Source: Microbacterium sp. MAH-37 (lineage in GTDB: Bacteria > Actinomycetota > Actinomycetes > Actinomycetales > Microbacteriaceae). Taken from it: a DNA stretch of 64,000 bases. This document shows, one piece after another, positions 43,521 to 51,968 of this stretch. Where the stretch lies: NCBI RefSeq assembly GCF_009758255.1, contig NZ_WSEN01000008.1:329639-393638 (forward strand). The letters are read 5' to 3'. Position 1 is the first letter of the stretch. The number at the start of each line of letters is the position of its first letter. The notes below the pieces were generated by a model. That model was given only the letters and a program-made list of their open reading frames with translations, made no database searches and was not told where the DNA came from. A program made the position numbers and the translations under genes.

Positions 43521-43683
43521 CCGGTCTCACTGGTTGCGGGTCTGCTGTGCCGCGCACCCGCAACCAGTGCGACCGCAGCAGAGGGAGACAGCGAGCTGAG
43601 AGCGGACCACCCGCGCCCCAGCAGTCCAGGTCGCAATACGCGTCGCTCTCAGCACGGGAAAGCGACGGAAACTGCGACCTGGA
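43521..43683. repeat. REP-like palindromes, family C then family A
   Basis: A family-C unit (43521-43575; CCGGTCTCACTGGTTGCGGG arm answered by ACCCGCAACCAGTGCGACCG) is followed by a family-A unit (43626-43682; CCAGGTCGCA...TGCGACCTGG). Family-A half arms also lie before and between them. The gap 43470-44078 contains no gene; beyond these repeats it holds an operator-like site and a long leader for the lyase gene. Confidence 0.82.
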
Positions 43684-43845
43684 CGCAACCGACCCGCGGC
43701 TGACCGGCACCACGGCTGACCGGCACCGCGGCTGACCGCCGCGCCGCGCGCCTCGCCGCACCTGACCGGCGCGCCATGGACCCGCCGCCGGAACGGTCCG
43801 TATTCGTCCCGGCGGCGGGGGTCTGGGGGCGCCGCGCCCGCGGCG

Positions 43846-43859
43846 GGTAAACGATTACC
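43846..43859. promoter_or_regulatory. Operator-like GGTAAACGATTACC before the RG lyase gene
   Basis: A 14-base near palindrome sharing the core AAACGATT with the two rhamnose-operon operators but with different flanks. It lies 233 bases before the chosen start of the CE12-PL11 gene. Binding by the rhamnose LacI regulator is possible but unproven. Confidence 0.6.
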
Positions 43860-44078
43860 GATCCAGACCCTAGCACCAAGCCGCCGAGATTGAAACGTAA
43901 CAACTTCTTCTTGCGCGTCGCTCCCGCACCGTGCCAGGATCGGTCACGACGCGGACAGGAATACGTTTTCCAGTCCGCGCACACCGCGGCCGAGTCCGTA
44001 CGCGCCCCGGTTCCGAGCCCGCCCCGCAGCGATGCGGAGCGGGCCGACTCCCTTGCCAGTGCTGTCCGAGGAGGAACC

Positions 44079-47000
44079 GTGGACCTGTCCATGCACCCCG
44101 ACCGAACCCCCAGACCAGAACGGCGGCGGCGCGGCATCCGCGCCTTCGCCCTGGTCGCCACCACCGCCGTGATAGGCACCGCGCTGACGGCCTTCCCCGC
44201 CGCCGCCGCGGCACCGGAGGAGTGGCGCTTCGACTTCGGGACGAAGACCAGCCCCGTCGCCGAGGGCTACCAGCAGGTGCTCACGACCTCGCTGTACACC
44301 GCCGAGATCGGCTGGGGCATCACCGCCCCCGACGGCGTCACGCTGTTCGACCGCGACCGCACCGGCAACCGCACGCCCGCCGACCCCGTCGCCGAGGATT
44401 TCGTCGCCGGCACCGACTGGGCCTTCACGATCGATGACGTCGCCACCGGCGAGTACGACGTGACCGTGTCGATCGGCGATGCACTCGCCGGCACCTCCGG
44501 CACGAACGCCACGATGTCACTCGAGGGCACCGCGCAGCCGCGCATGACCACAGACAAGGCGGCCACCACCACGCAGACCTTCCGCGTCGTCGTCACCGAC
44601 GGCCAGCTGAACGTGGGCTTCACCGGCAGCGGGCTCGGCGCCTACGTGAACGGCCTGGTCGTCGCGCCGGTGACACCGGCCGCTCCCGCCGGTCTCGCCG
44701 TCACCCGCGTCGCCTGGAACACCGTGGACCTCGGCTGGACGGCATCCGACGCCGCCGCGACCTACCGCGTGCTGCGCGCGCCGGTGACCGACGGCGCAGC
44801 CGGCGACTTCACGCAGATCGCCGAGACCGACGGCACGACGTACTCCGACAAGGACGTCGCCGCGGGCGGCTCGTACGCGTACACGGTCGAGGCGGTCAGC
44901 GCCTACGACCGCGTCTCCCCTCGCGCCGAGCAGGTGCTCAGCGGCGTCATCCCGAAGCTCGAGATCCCCGCCGCCCCCGCCGACCTCGCCGTCGCCCGCG
45001 TCACCGACTCCGGGGTCGCACTGACCTGGTCGCTCACGCCGAACGCCGACGAGTACGTCGTGCAGCGCGCGGGCGCCGACGGCGCCTTCGCCGACATCGC
45101 GACGGTCACCACCCCGGCATACACGGATGCCGCAGACACGTCCCTGCAGTGGTCGTACCGCGTGCTGGCACGCAACGCCGCCGGCACCTCCCCCGCCTCC
45201 GAAACCGTCACCTCCGCGGTCTACACGGCCCCCGCACCGCTGCCGGCCGGCGACTCCGTGACCTTCGACTTCGGCCCGGGCGCCGTGGCCGACGGCGCCC
45301 TCCCGGTGCTCTCGAGCACCGCGTTCGACGATGCCTGGGGCTACGGCTTCAGCACCGCGCCCACCGCGTCCCCCGCCGATGTCGACCGGGGTGGCGACGA
45401 CCCGCTGCGGTCCGACTTCGTCGCCGCGCAGGGCGGCACCTTCGAGGTGCAGCTGGGCGCCGGCGACTACACCGTGCAGCTGATCGCGGGCGACGACTCC
45501 GCCGCCACGAACATCGCCATCACGGCGGAGGGCATCGCCAAGGTGCAGGCCACCGACAAGCCCGCCGGCGAGCACCTCGAGATGGCGTTCCCGATCGCCC
45601 TCGTCGACGGACGCCTCACGCTGGCCGTCACCGGCGACGCCGCCGCCCTCGACGCGCTCACCGTCATCCGCCAGCCGAAGCGACTCGCCGGCGCCATCCC
45701 GACGGTCTACATCGCCGGCGACTCGACCGTGCAGACCTACGACGCCGCCGCCTACGCCCCGCAGGCGGGCTGGGGCCAGATGATCGACCGGTTCTTCGCC
45801 GACGACATCGCCTTCAGCAACCAGGCGATCGGCGGCCGCTCCTCGAAGAACTTCATCACTCAGGGCCGGCTCGACGACATCCTGCGCGGCATCCGCCCCG
45901 GCGACTACCTGTTCACCCAGTTCGGGCACAACGACGCCACCCAGGGTGTGGACGACCGGTACGCCAGCCCGGCGGACTACAAGGAGTACCTGCGCACCTA
46001 CGTGAACGGCGCGCGCCAGCGCGGCGCCACCCCGGTGCTGGTCACCCCGGTCTCGCGGCGCAGCTTCAACGCCGAGACCGGGCTCGCGAACGTGAGCTTC
46101 CCCGAGTACGTCGAGAAGATGAAGGAGCTCGCCGTCGAGGAGAACGTGCTCCTGGTCGATCTTTCGGCCTCCAGCCGCGCCTACCTCGATGAGATCGGTC
46201 CGGAGGCGGCCAAGGCCGTGTTCCTCTGGGTCGACCCGGGCATCTTCCCGAACCGCCCCTCCGGCACGCAGGACGACACGCACTTCCAGGAGTACGGCGC
46301 CATCCAGATGGCCCGCCTGATCGCGCAGGACGTCGTCGACCTCGCCGACCCGCTCGCCACGAAGGTGACGGACATCGAGCCGCCGGCCGCCGTTCCGGAC
46401 GCACCGCAGCAGCTGGTCGCCGGATCGATCTCGAACGCCGGGGCCGTGCTGCAGTGGCAGGCATCCGCCACTGCCGACATCTACAAGATCCAGCGGCAGG
46501 CCGTCGCCGACCCGGAGCAGACCTGGAGCCTGGTCACCACGACCACCCAGAACTCCGCGATCGTGCAGGGCCTGGCGGAGGGCACCGCCTACCGGTACCG
46601 GGTGATCGCGACCAACGGCCGCGGCGACTCCGCCCCGTCGGATGCCGTGACCTTCACCACCAAGCAGGCGAAGTGGAAGTTCGACTTCCAGCTCGCCGGC
46701 AACCCGCTGATGGCCGGGTACACCGAGGTGAACCCGGATGACGGGTACACGAAGGAGACCGGGTTCGGCTTCGCCACCCCGCTGCCGGCGAACGCCGGAC
46801 GCGACCGCGGCGACGCGGCCGACGACCTGCAGCGCGACTTCGTGCTGCCGGGTGACTCGAGCGAGTTCCTGCTCGACGTGCCGAACGGCACGTACTCGGT
46901 GAAGACCTACTCGGGCGACTGGATCGGCTCGACGAAGACGAGTTTCGATCTGGAGGGCCGTGCCTTCGGCAGCGGCAACGCCGGCAAGGGCTCCGTCAAC

Positions 47001-50000
47001 GAGTCGGTGCGCGGTCCGGTGCTGGTCACCGACGGGCAGCTGAACGTGCGCGTCTACGGCCCCGCGGCCGGCACCCGGCTCAACGGTCTCGAGGTGACAC
47101 CGATCCTGCTCGGACCCACCGGGCTGAAGGCGACCGATATCGACGCCGACCCCACAGCTCCGAAGGTCCAGCTCGGTTGGGACACCGAGTCCGGCGTCAG
47201 CTGGAACGTGTATCGGAAGTCCGCGTTCGACGCGAAGCCGGTGCTCGTCGGCACCGCGACCGAGCCGTCGTTCGCCGACACCGGCGCCCGCGTCGGCCTC
47301 GACTACACCTACTCCGTGACGGCCGTCGACCAGACCGGCCTGGAGTCGGTGCCGTCGAAGGCGGTCGAGGTCTCGTTCGTCGACCCGGATGTCGCCGTGC
47401 CTGCGGCCCCGACCGCTCTCGCGGTCGAGCGGCTGGAGAAGCGCGAGATCGAGATCTCCTGGGCTCAGCCGTCCACGGCGCTGTACGACCTGGTGTTCCG
47501 CTCCGAGGTGAAGGGCGAGCAGGGCGACCTGGTCGGCATCGCCACCGGCAACCACTACACGGACACCGACGTGCTGACCACCATCCCGTACTTCTACACG
47601 GTCGTCGCAGTGAACGCCGGCGGCGCCGGCGCGGCATCCGCGCAGCTGAAGACGGATGCCGCGACCGTGCTGCAGCGGCAGGCCGAGTACCTCGACCGCG
47701 CACCGCTGGCGGTGAAGACGGATGACGGCAACCTGATCTCATGGAGGATGCTGGGCACCGACCCGGATGCGGCGGCGTTCCACGTCTACCGCGACGGCAA
47801 GCGACTGACCGACAAGCCCATCACGGACTCGACGAACTACCTCGACAAGACCGGCGATGCGGCATCCGTGTACTTCATCACCAAGGTGCTGGACGGCAAG
47901 GAGACCACCGAGACGAAGGAGTTCACGCCGCAGGACGGGGACTACCTGTCCGTGCCTCTGGACAAGCCGGCCGACGCCTACACGAAGGACGGCCAGCCGT
48001 ACACCTACCGCGCCAACGACACCAGCGTCGGAGACGTCGACGGGGACGGCCAGTACGAGCTGATCGTGAAGTGGGATCCGTCCCGCTCGAAGGACAACTC
48101 GCAGGCGGGCTACACCGGCAACGTGTACCTCGACGCCTACCGTCTCGACGGCACCCGGCTGTGGCGGATCGACCTCGGCGTGAACATCCGCGCCGGCGCG
48201 CACTACACGCAGTTCCAGGTGTTCGACTACGACGGCGACGGCCGCGCCGAGGTCATGATGAAGACCGGAGACGGCACCATCGACGGCACCGGGCAGCCGA
48301 TCGGCAACGCCAGCGCCGACCACCGCAACAGCTCCGGTTACGTGCTCACCGGCCCCGAGTACCTCTCGGTGTTCGACGGGCTCACCGGCAAGGCGATCGA
48401 CACGATCGACTACGTGCCCCCGCGGGGCGATGTCGGCGCCTGGGGTGACACCTACGGCAATCGGGTCGACCGGTTCCTCGCCGCCACTGCGTATCTCGAC
48501 GGAGAGCACCCGAGCGCGATCTTCAGCCGCGGGTACTACACCCGCGCGGTGATGGCCGCGTACGACTTCGACGGCACGAAGCTGATGCAGCGCTGGGTGC
48601 TCGACTCGAACGACGCGGGCAACGAGGGCTTCTACGGGATGGGCAACCACAACCTGTCGGTGGCCGACGTGGACGGCGACGGCAAGGACGAGATCGTGTA
48701 CGGCTCGGCCACGGTGGACGACGACGGCGAGCTGCTGTACTCGACCGGACTCGGCCATGGCGACGCGCTGCACGTTTCCGATCTCGTGCCGTCACGACCG
48801 GGCCTCGAGGTGTTCGCCGCCCACGAGGAGATGCACGCCTCCGGCAACCGCGGGGCCACGATGCGCGACGCCCGCACGGGCGAGGTGCTGTGGTCGATCC
48901 CCGCGACGAAGGACACCGGCCGTGCCGCATCCGGCGACATCGATCCGCGGTACGAGGGGGCCGAGGGGTGGGCCATCGGCGGCGACGCCGCGTGGAACTC
49001 CCCCGTCGGCCAGCTGAAGTCGTCGACCGGCGAGCTGATCTCCGAGAAGATCCCGGCGGCGAACTTCCTCGCCTGGTTCGACGGCGATCCGCTCCGCGAG
49101 ATCGTCGACCACGACTTCGACGAGACGACCCGCACGGGCGTGCCGACGGTGTCGAAGTGGAACTGGGAGACCGAGCAGTCCGACGTGATCCTGAAGGCCG
49201 ACGGGGCCCTGTCGAACAACGACACGAAGGGCAACCCGAACCTGCAGGCCGATCTGTTCGGCGACTGGCGCGAGGAGATCGCGTGGCGTTCGGAGGACTC
49301 CTCCGAGCTGCGCATCTACTCCACGACCGATGAGACCGATCTGCGCATCCGCACGCTGATGCACGACCCGGTCTACCGGCTGTCGGTCGCATGGCAGAAC
49401 ACCGGCTACAACCAGCCCACCCAGACGAGCTTCTTCCTCGGAGAGGGCATGGAGATGCCGGCCGCCCCGCACATCGCGGTCACCGGCTCCCCCACCGGCT
49501 CGGCGGACGAGTCCGCTCCGGTCGTGTCCGGCCTGCCAGAGGACGGCTCGGTGCTGGCCGACTCCGCGACGCTGCAACTCGGCATCACGGCGGCCGACCC
49601 GGAGTCCGGTGTGCGCAACCTCGACGTGACCTTCGATGGCACCCCGGTGTCGCCGGATGCCGCGATCGACCTCGACGGGCTCGCCGGGGTGCACACGGTC
49701 ACGGTCAACGCGGTCAACCACGCGGGGCTGGTCACGAGGGCGAGTGCCGAGGTGACCGTGATCGTCGACGACGGCTCGAAGACGGCTCCGGGCCGGGCGG
49801 TGCTGTCGACCACCAGCGGATGGGCGAACGGCCTCTCCGACGGCGTGTACGACGTCACGATGAACCTGTGGTGGGGCACCAACGGATCGTTGTTCCGGCT
49901 CTACCAGAACGGCGAGCTGATCTCCTCGAAGCCGCTGACTCCGGACTCGCCGAACGCGCAGACCGCGACCGTGCAGGTGTCGGGGCTGGCCAACGGCACG

Positions 50001-50357
50001 TACGAGTACACCGGTGAGCTCATCAATGCCGCCGGCGTCACGCAGACGTCGTCGGTCACGGTGGTCGTGAAGGATGCCGCGCCTGCGGTGCCCGTCGTGA
50101 GCCACGACAACAAGGACAGGGACGGATCCTACGCGGTATCGACCGACCTGTGGTGGGGCACGAACGGCCAGACGTACCGGCTGTACGAGAACGGCGAGCT
50201 GATCGACGAGCAGCAGCTCGTCGCCGCCTCGCCGAACGCCCAGCACGCGGTGACCCAGGTCACCGGTCGCGCGCCCGGTTCGTACGTGTACGTCGCGGAG
50301 CTGGTGAACGCCGCCGGCGCCACGAAGTCCAAGCCGGTCACGGTGACCGTGCGCTGA
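44079..50357 (+). CDS. Secreted bifunctional rhamnogalacturonan acetylesterase (CE12) / rhamnogalacturonan lyase (PL11)
   Basis: A secreted protein of about 2,092 residues. GTG 44079 was chosen for AGGAGG four bases upstream and a signal peptide right after it (RRRR, then AFALVATTAVIGTALTAFPA). In order: FDFG-type beta-sandwich (about 45-200), two FN3-like domains, a second FDFG domain (about 390-530), CE12 esterase (about 540-757; GDSTVQTYD, FGHND, DDTHF), one FN3, a third FDFG domain (about 860-1010), two FN3, PL11 lyase (about 1200-1800; TSVGDVDGDGQYELIVKWDP, FQVFDYDGDGRAEVMMKTGDG), an Ig-like region and two C-terminal repeats with LWWGTNG-LFRLYQNGEL. Deacetylation and lyase cleavage of the RG-I backbone would be joined in one chain. 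No cell-wall anchor is seen. Confidence 0.93.
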   Translation: MDLSMHPDRTPRPERRRRGIRAFALVATTAVIGTALTAFPAAAAAPEEWRFDFGTKTSPVAEGYQQVLTTSLYTAEIGWGITAPDGVTLFDRDRTGNRTPADPVAEDFVAGTDWAFTIDDVATGEYDVTVSIGDALAGTSGTNATMSLEGTAQPRMTTDKAATTTQTFRVVVTDGQLNVGFTGSGLGAYVNGLVVAPVTPAAPAGLAVTRVAWNTVDLGWTASDAAATYRVLRAPVTDGAAGDFTQIAETDGTTYSDKDVAAGGSYAYTVEAVSAYDRVSPRAEQVLSGVIPKLEIPAAPADLAVARVTDSGVALTWSLTPNADEYVVQRAGADGAFADIATVTTPAYTDAADTSLQWSYRVLARNAAGTSPASETVTSAVYTAPAPLPAGDSVTFDFGPGAVADGALPVLSSTAFDDAWGYGFSTAPTASPADVDRGGDDPLRSDFVAAQGGTFEVQLGAGDYTVQLIAGDDSAATNIAITAEGIAKVQATDKPAGEHLEMAFPIALVDGRLTLAVTGDAAALDALTVIRQPKRLAGAIPTVYIAGDSTVQTYDAAAYAPQAGWGQMIDRFFADDIAFSNQAIGGRSSKNFITQGRLDDILRGIRPGDYLFTQFGHNDATQGVDDRYASPADYKEYLRTYVNGARQRGATPVLVTPVSRRSFNAETGLANVSFPEYVEKMKELAVEENVLLVDLSASSRAYLDEIGPEAAKAVFLWVDPGIFPNRPSGTQDDTHFQEYGAIQMARLIAQDVVDLADPLATKVTDIEPPAAVPDAPQQLVAGSISNAGAVLQWQASATADIYKIQRQAVADPEQTWSLVTTTTQNSAIVQGLAEGTAYRYRVIATNGRGDSAPSDAVTFTTKQAKWKFDFQLAGNPLMAGYTEVNPDDGYTKETGFGFATPLPANAGRDRGDAADDLQRDFVLPGDSSEFLLDVPNGTYSVKTYSGDWIGSTKTSFDLEGRAFGSGNAGKGSVNESVRGPVLVTDGQLNVRVYGPAAGTRLNGLEVTPILLGPTGLKATDIDADPTAPKVQLGWDTESGVSWNVYRKSAFDAKPVLVGTATEPSFADTGARVGLDYTYSVTAVDQTGLESVPSKAVEVSFVDPDVAVPAAPTALAVERLEKREIEISWAQPSTALYDLVFRSEVKGEQGDLVGIATGNHYTDTDVLTTIPYFYTVVAVNAGGAGAASAQLKTDAATVLQRQAEYLDRAPLAVKTDDGNLISWRMLGTDPDAAAFHVYRDGKRLTDKPITDSTNYLDKTGDAASVYFITKVLDGKETTETKEFTPQDGDYLSVPLDKPADAYTKDGQPYTYRANDTSVGDVDGDGQYELIVKWDPSRSKDNSQAGYTGNVYLDAYRLDGTRLWRIDLGVNIRAGAHYTQFQVFDYDGDGRAEVMMKTGDGTIDGTGQPIGNASADHRNSSGYVLTGPEYLSVFDGLTGKAIDTIDYVPPRGDVGAWGDTYGNRVDRFLAATAYLDGEHPSAIFSRGYYTRAVMAAYDFDGTKLMQRWVLDSNDAGNEGFYGMGNHNLSVADVDGDGKDEIVYGSATVDDDGELLYSTGLGHGDALHVSDLVPSRPGLEVFAAHEEMHASGNRGATMRDARTGEVLWSIPATKDTGRAASGDIDPRYEGAEGWAIGGDAAWNSPVGQLKSSTGELISEKIPAANFLAWFDGDPLREIVDHDFDETTRTGVPTVSKWNWETEQSDVILKADGALSNNDTKGNPNLQADLFGDWREEIAWRSEDSSELRIYSTTDETDLRIRTLMHDPVYRLSVAWQNTGYNQPTQTSFFLGEGMEMPAAPHIAVTGSPTGSADESAPVVSGLPEDGSVLADSATLQLGITAADPESGVRNLDVTFDGTPVSPDAAIDLDGLAGVHTVTVNAVNHAGLVTRASAEVTVIVDDGSKTAPGRAVLSTTSGWANGLSDGVYDVTMNLWWGTNGSLFRLYQNGELISSKPLTPDSPNAQTATVQVSGLANGTYEYTGELINAAGVTQTSSVTVVVKDAAPAVPVVSHDNKDRDGSYAVSTDLWWGTNGQTYRLYENGELIDEQQLVAASPNAQHAVTQVTGRAPGSYVYVAELVNAAGATKSKPVTVTVR

Positions 50358-50361
50358 CCCC

Positions 50362-50420
50362 GCTCAGGTCGCAGTTCGTCCCGCTCTCCGGTCGCGAGAG
50401 CGGGACGAACTGCGATCCGG
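50362..50420. repeat. REP-like palindrome family A
   Basis: A well-preserved unit: CTCAGGTCGCAGTTCGTCCC, then GCTCTC/GAGAGC and GGGACGAACTGCGATCC. The inner 20-base arms GCAGTTCGTCCCGCTCTC/GAGAGCGGGACGAACTGC are exact. It lies between the lyase stop and rhaM and may stabilise or end the long upstream message. Confidence 0.88.
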
Positions 50421-50456
50421 ATGCATGATGAGAGACACCCCGGAAGAAGGAGCCCC

Positions 50457-50810
50457 ATGACCCGCGTCTGCTTCGAACTGCAGGTCCGCCCCGAACTGCT
50501 CGACGAGTACCTGGAGCGGCACTCCCCGGTCTGGCCGGAGATGCTCGCCGAGATCGCGGCATCCGGACGGCGGAACTACTCGCTGTTCCTGGCCGACGGC
50601 GGTCGCCTGGTCGGCTACTACGAGACCGACGACGACGATGCCGCGCAGGCGTACCTCGCGGCATCCGAGGTCGCCTCGCGGTGGGAGGCCGAGATGGCGC
50701 GCTTCTTCGTCGGCCTGGAGGGCCGCCCGGACCAGGCCGCCGTGCGGCTCACGGAGGTCTTCAACGTCGCCGATCAGCTCGCCGCGGGTGCACCAGATCC
50801 CGCTGAGTGA
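50457..50810 (+). CDS. rhaM: L-rhamnose mutarotase
   Basis: A 117-residue ferredoxin-like enzyme interconverting alpha- and beta-L-rhamnose so that the isomerase receives its preferred anomer. It opens RVCFELQVRPELLDEYLERH with the catalytic His at the end of that block, and contains SPVWPEMLAEIAASGRRNYS and WEAEMARFF, all typical of RhaM. The ATG at 50457 has AAGGAG four bases upstream. It follows the lyase gene by 99 bases and a REP element, and ends before a perfect hairpin. Confidence 0.95.
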   Translation: MTRVCFELQVRPELLDEYLERHSPVWPEMLAEIAASGRRNYSLFLADGGRLVGYYETDDDDAAQAYLAASEVASRWEAEMARFFVGLEGRPDQAAVRLTEVFNVADQLAAGAPDPAE

Positions 50811-50819
50811 ACCACCTCG

Positions 50820-50865
50820 CGACGAGTGCACCACCTGTGGACGTCAATAGGTGGTGCACTCGTCG
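50820..50865. terminator. Bidirectional terminator between rhaM and convergent LacI gene
   Basis: Perfect 17-bp stem CGACGAGTGCACCACCT / AGGTGGTGCACTCGTCG with a 12-base loop, located between two convergent genes. There is no U-tract on either side, but position and strength fit a two-way terminator. Confidence 0.8.
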
Positions 50866-50910
50866 GCAGCCGGTTCAGTCGGCGAACCGACGCGACAGAG
50901 ACGACAGCAC

Positions 50911-51885
50911 TCACGCCGACGCGCGCAGCACGAGCTCGGGCACGAATCGCACGTGGCGCGGCTCGCCGCCGAGCAGCAGCTCCACCGCACTGGCGCCGAT
51001 GTCGACGGCCGGCTGACGCACCGAGGTGAGCGGCACGACGGCGGCCGGCGCGAAGTCGATGTCGTCGTAGCCGACCAGCGCCATGTCCTGCGGCATCCGC
51101 ACACTGCCCGACATCACGAGCGACTGGATCAGTCCGAGGGCGACCAGGTCGTTCGCAGCGAACACGCCGTCCGGCCGCTCGGCGGCAGGGCGCGCGAGCA
51201 GGTCCTCACCGATCCGGCGGCCGTCCTCGACGGTCAGGGTCGGGCTGGGCAGGCGCTCGAGCGTGGCACCGGATGCCGCGACCGCGGCCTGCGCGCCGAG
51301 ATGACGATCGCGCACCTGATGCACCGCATCCGGGCCGCCGGCGAAGGCGATGCGGCCTCGCCCCTGGGCGATCAGGTGCGCCACGGCGAGCCTGCCGCCC
51401 TCGACGTCGTCGACGGACACCGACGACAGCGCTGCGGTCTCGGCGTCGCGGTCGACGAGCACGGCGGGGATGCCGCTGTGCTCGAGGTGCTCGATGATCG
51501 CCTCCTCGCCGCCGATCGGTGCCACGAGCACTCCGGAGGCGCGCTGCTCGGCGAACAGCGACAGGTAGCGCGCCTCGCGCTCGGCGTCGCCGTCGCTGCC
51601 GGCCACGAGCAGGGAGAGCCCCTCCTGCGCGGCGCGCGCCTCGGCGCTGCGGGCGATCGCGGCGAAGAACGGGTTGGCCAGGTCGTGCACGATGAGCCCG
51701 AGGCTGCGGCTGCGGCCGGCGCGCAGCTGGCGGGCGGCGTCGTTGCGCACGAAGCCGAGCTCGTCGATGGCGCGGCGCACCCGCTCGACGGTGCCCGGTG
51801 CGACGCGGTCGGGCCGGTTGAGCACGTTCGACACGGTGCCGACCGACACCTGCGCCGCGGCCGCGACGTCCTTCACGCTGACCAC
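50911..51885 (-). CDS. LacI-family regulator 2, probable rhamnose-catabolism repressor
   Basis: A 324-residue LacI-type repressor. The N-terminus holds the helix-turn-helix (VSVKDVAAAAQVSVGTVSNV, then LNRPDRVAPGTVERVRRAID) and the sugar-binding domain includes LGLIVHDLANPFFAAIARSA and ALVGYDDIDFAPAAVVPLTS. Start is GTG 51885. It is divergent from rhaI, and the shared region contains ATGAAACGATTCAT overlapping the rhaI leader, with the same core before rhaEW. It therefore most likely represses the rhamnose genes and is relieved by rhamnose or rhamnulose; this is inference from position and site recurrence. Confidence 0.92.
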   Translation of the reverse strand: MVSVKDVAAAAQVSVGTVSNVLNRPDRVAPGTVERVRRAIDELGFVRNDAARQLRAGRSRSLGLIVHDLANPFFAAIARSAEARAAQEGLSLLVAGSDGDAEREARYLSLFAEQRASGVLVAPIGGEEAIIEHLEHSGIPAVLVDRDAETAALSSVSVDDVEGGRLAVAHLIAQGRGRIAFAGGPDAVHQVRDRHLGAQAAVAASGATLERLPSPTLTVEDGRRIGEDLLARPAAERPDGVFAANDLVALGLIQSLVMSGSVRMPQDMALVGYDDIDFAPAAVVPLTSVRQPAVDIGASAVELLLGGEPRHVRFVPELVLRASA

Positions 51886-51901
51886 TGCGCACCCCCGGAG
51901 C

Positions 51902-51958
51902 TTGACGAGATCATCAGGGGCATCCTATCCTCGAATCAGCTTTTATGAAACGATTCAT
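51902..51958 (+). promoter_or_regulatory. rhaI promoter and LacI-type operator
   Basis: A -35-like TTGACG (51902-51907) and -10-like TATCCT (51926-51931) are separated by 18 bases. The operator ATGAAACGATTCAT (51945-51958) lies just past the expected transcription start, ideal for blocking initiation or escape. Its 12-base core is identical at 59776-59787 before rhaEW. Confidence 0.8.
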
Positions 51959-51968
51959 GGATCGAGTG

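Noticed and set aside
43960..43975. TACGTTTTCC and TTGAAACGTAAC before the lyase gene as LacI operators
   Set aside because: Only half sites match; the nearby GGTAAACGATTACC is a better palindrome.
43890..44078. ATG 43890 as start of the CE12-PL11 protein
   Set aside because: It would put 63 non-signal residues before the signal peptide; GTG 44079 has AGGAGG four bases upstream and is followed at once by an Arg-rich n-region and hydrophobic core.
44517..47555. Very long open frame on the minus strand opposite the CE12-PL11 gene (about 1,000 codons)
   Set aside because: High GC at third positions removes stops from antisense frames. The predicted peptide is Val/Gly/Arg/His-rich without domains, and the plus strand carries clear enzyme motifs.
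51945..51959. ATG 51945 as the start of rhaI
   Set aside because: It is the first base of the ATGAAACGATTCAT operator and lies only a few bases past the expected transcription start, with no ribosome-binding site.
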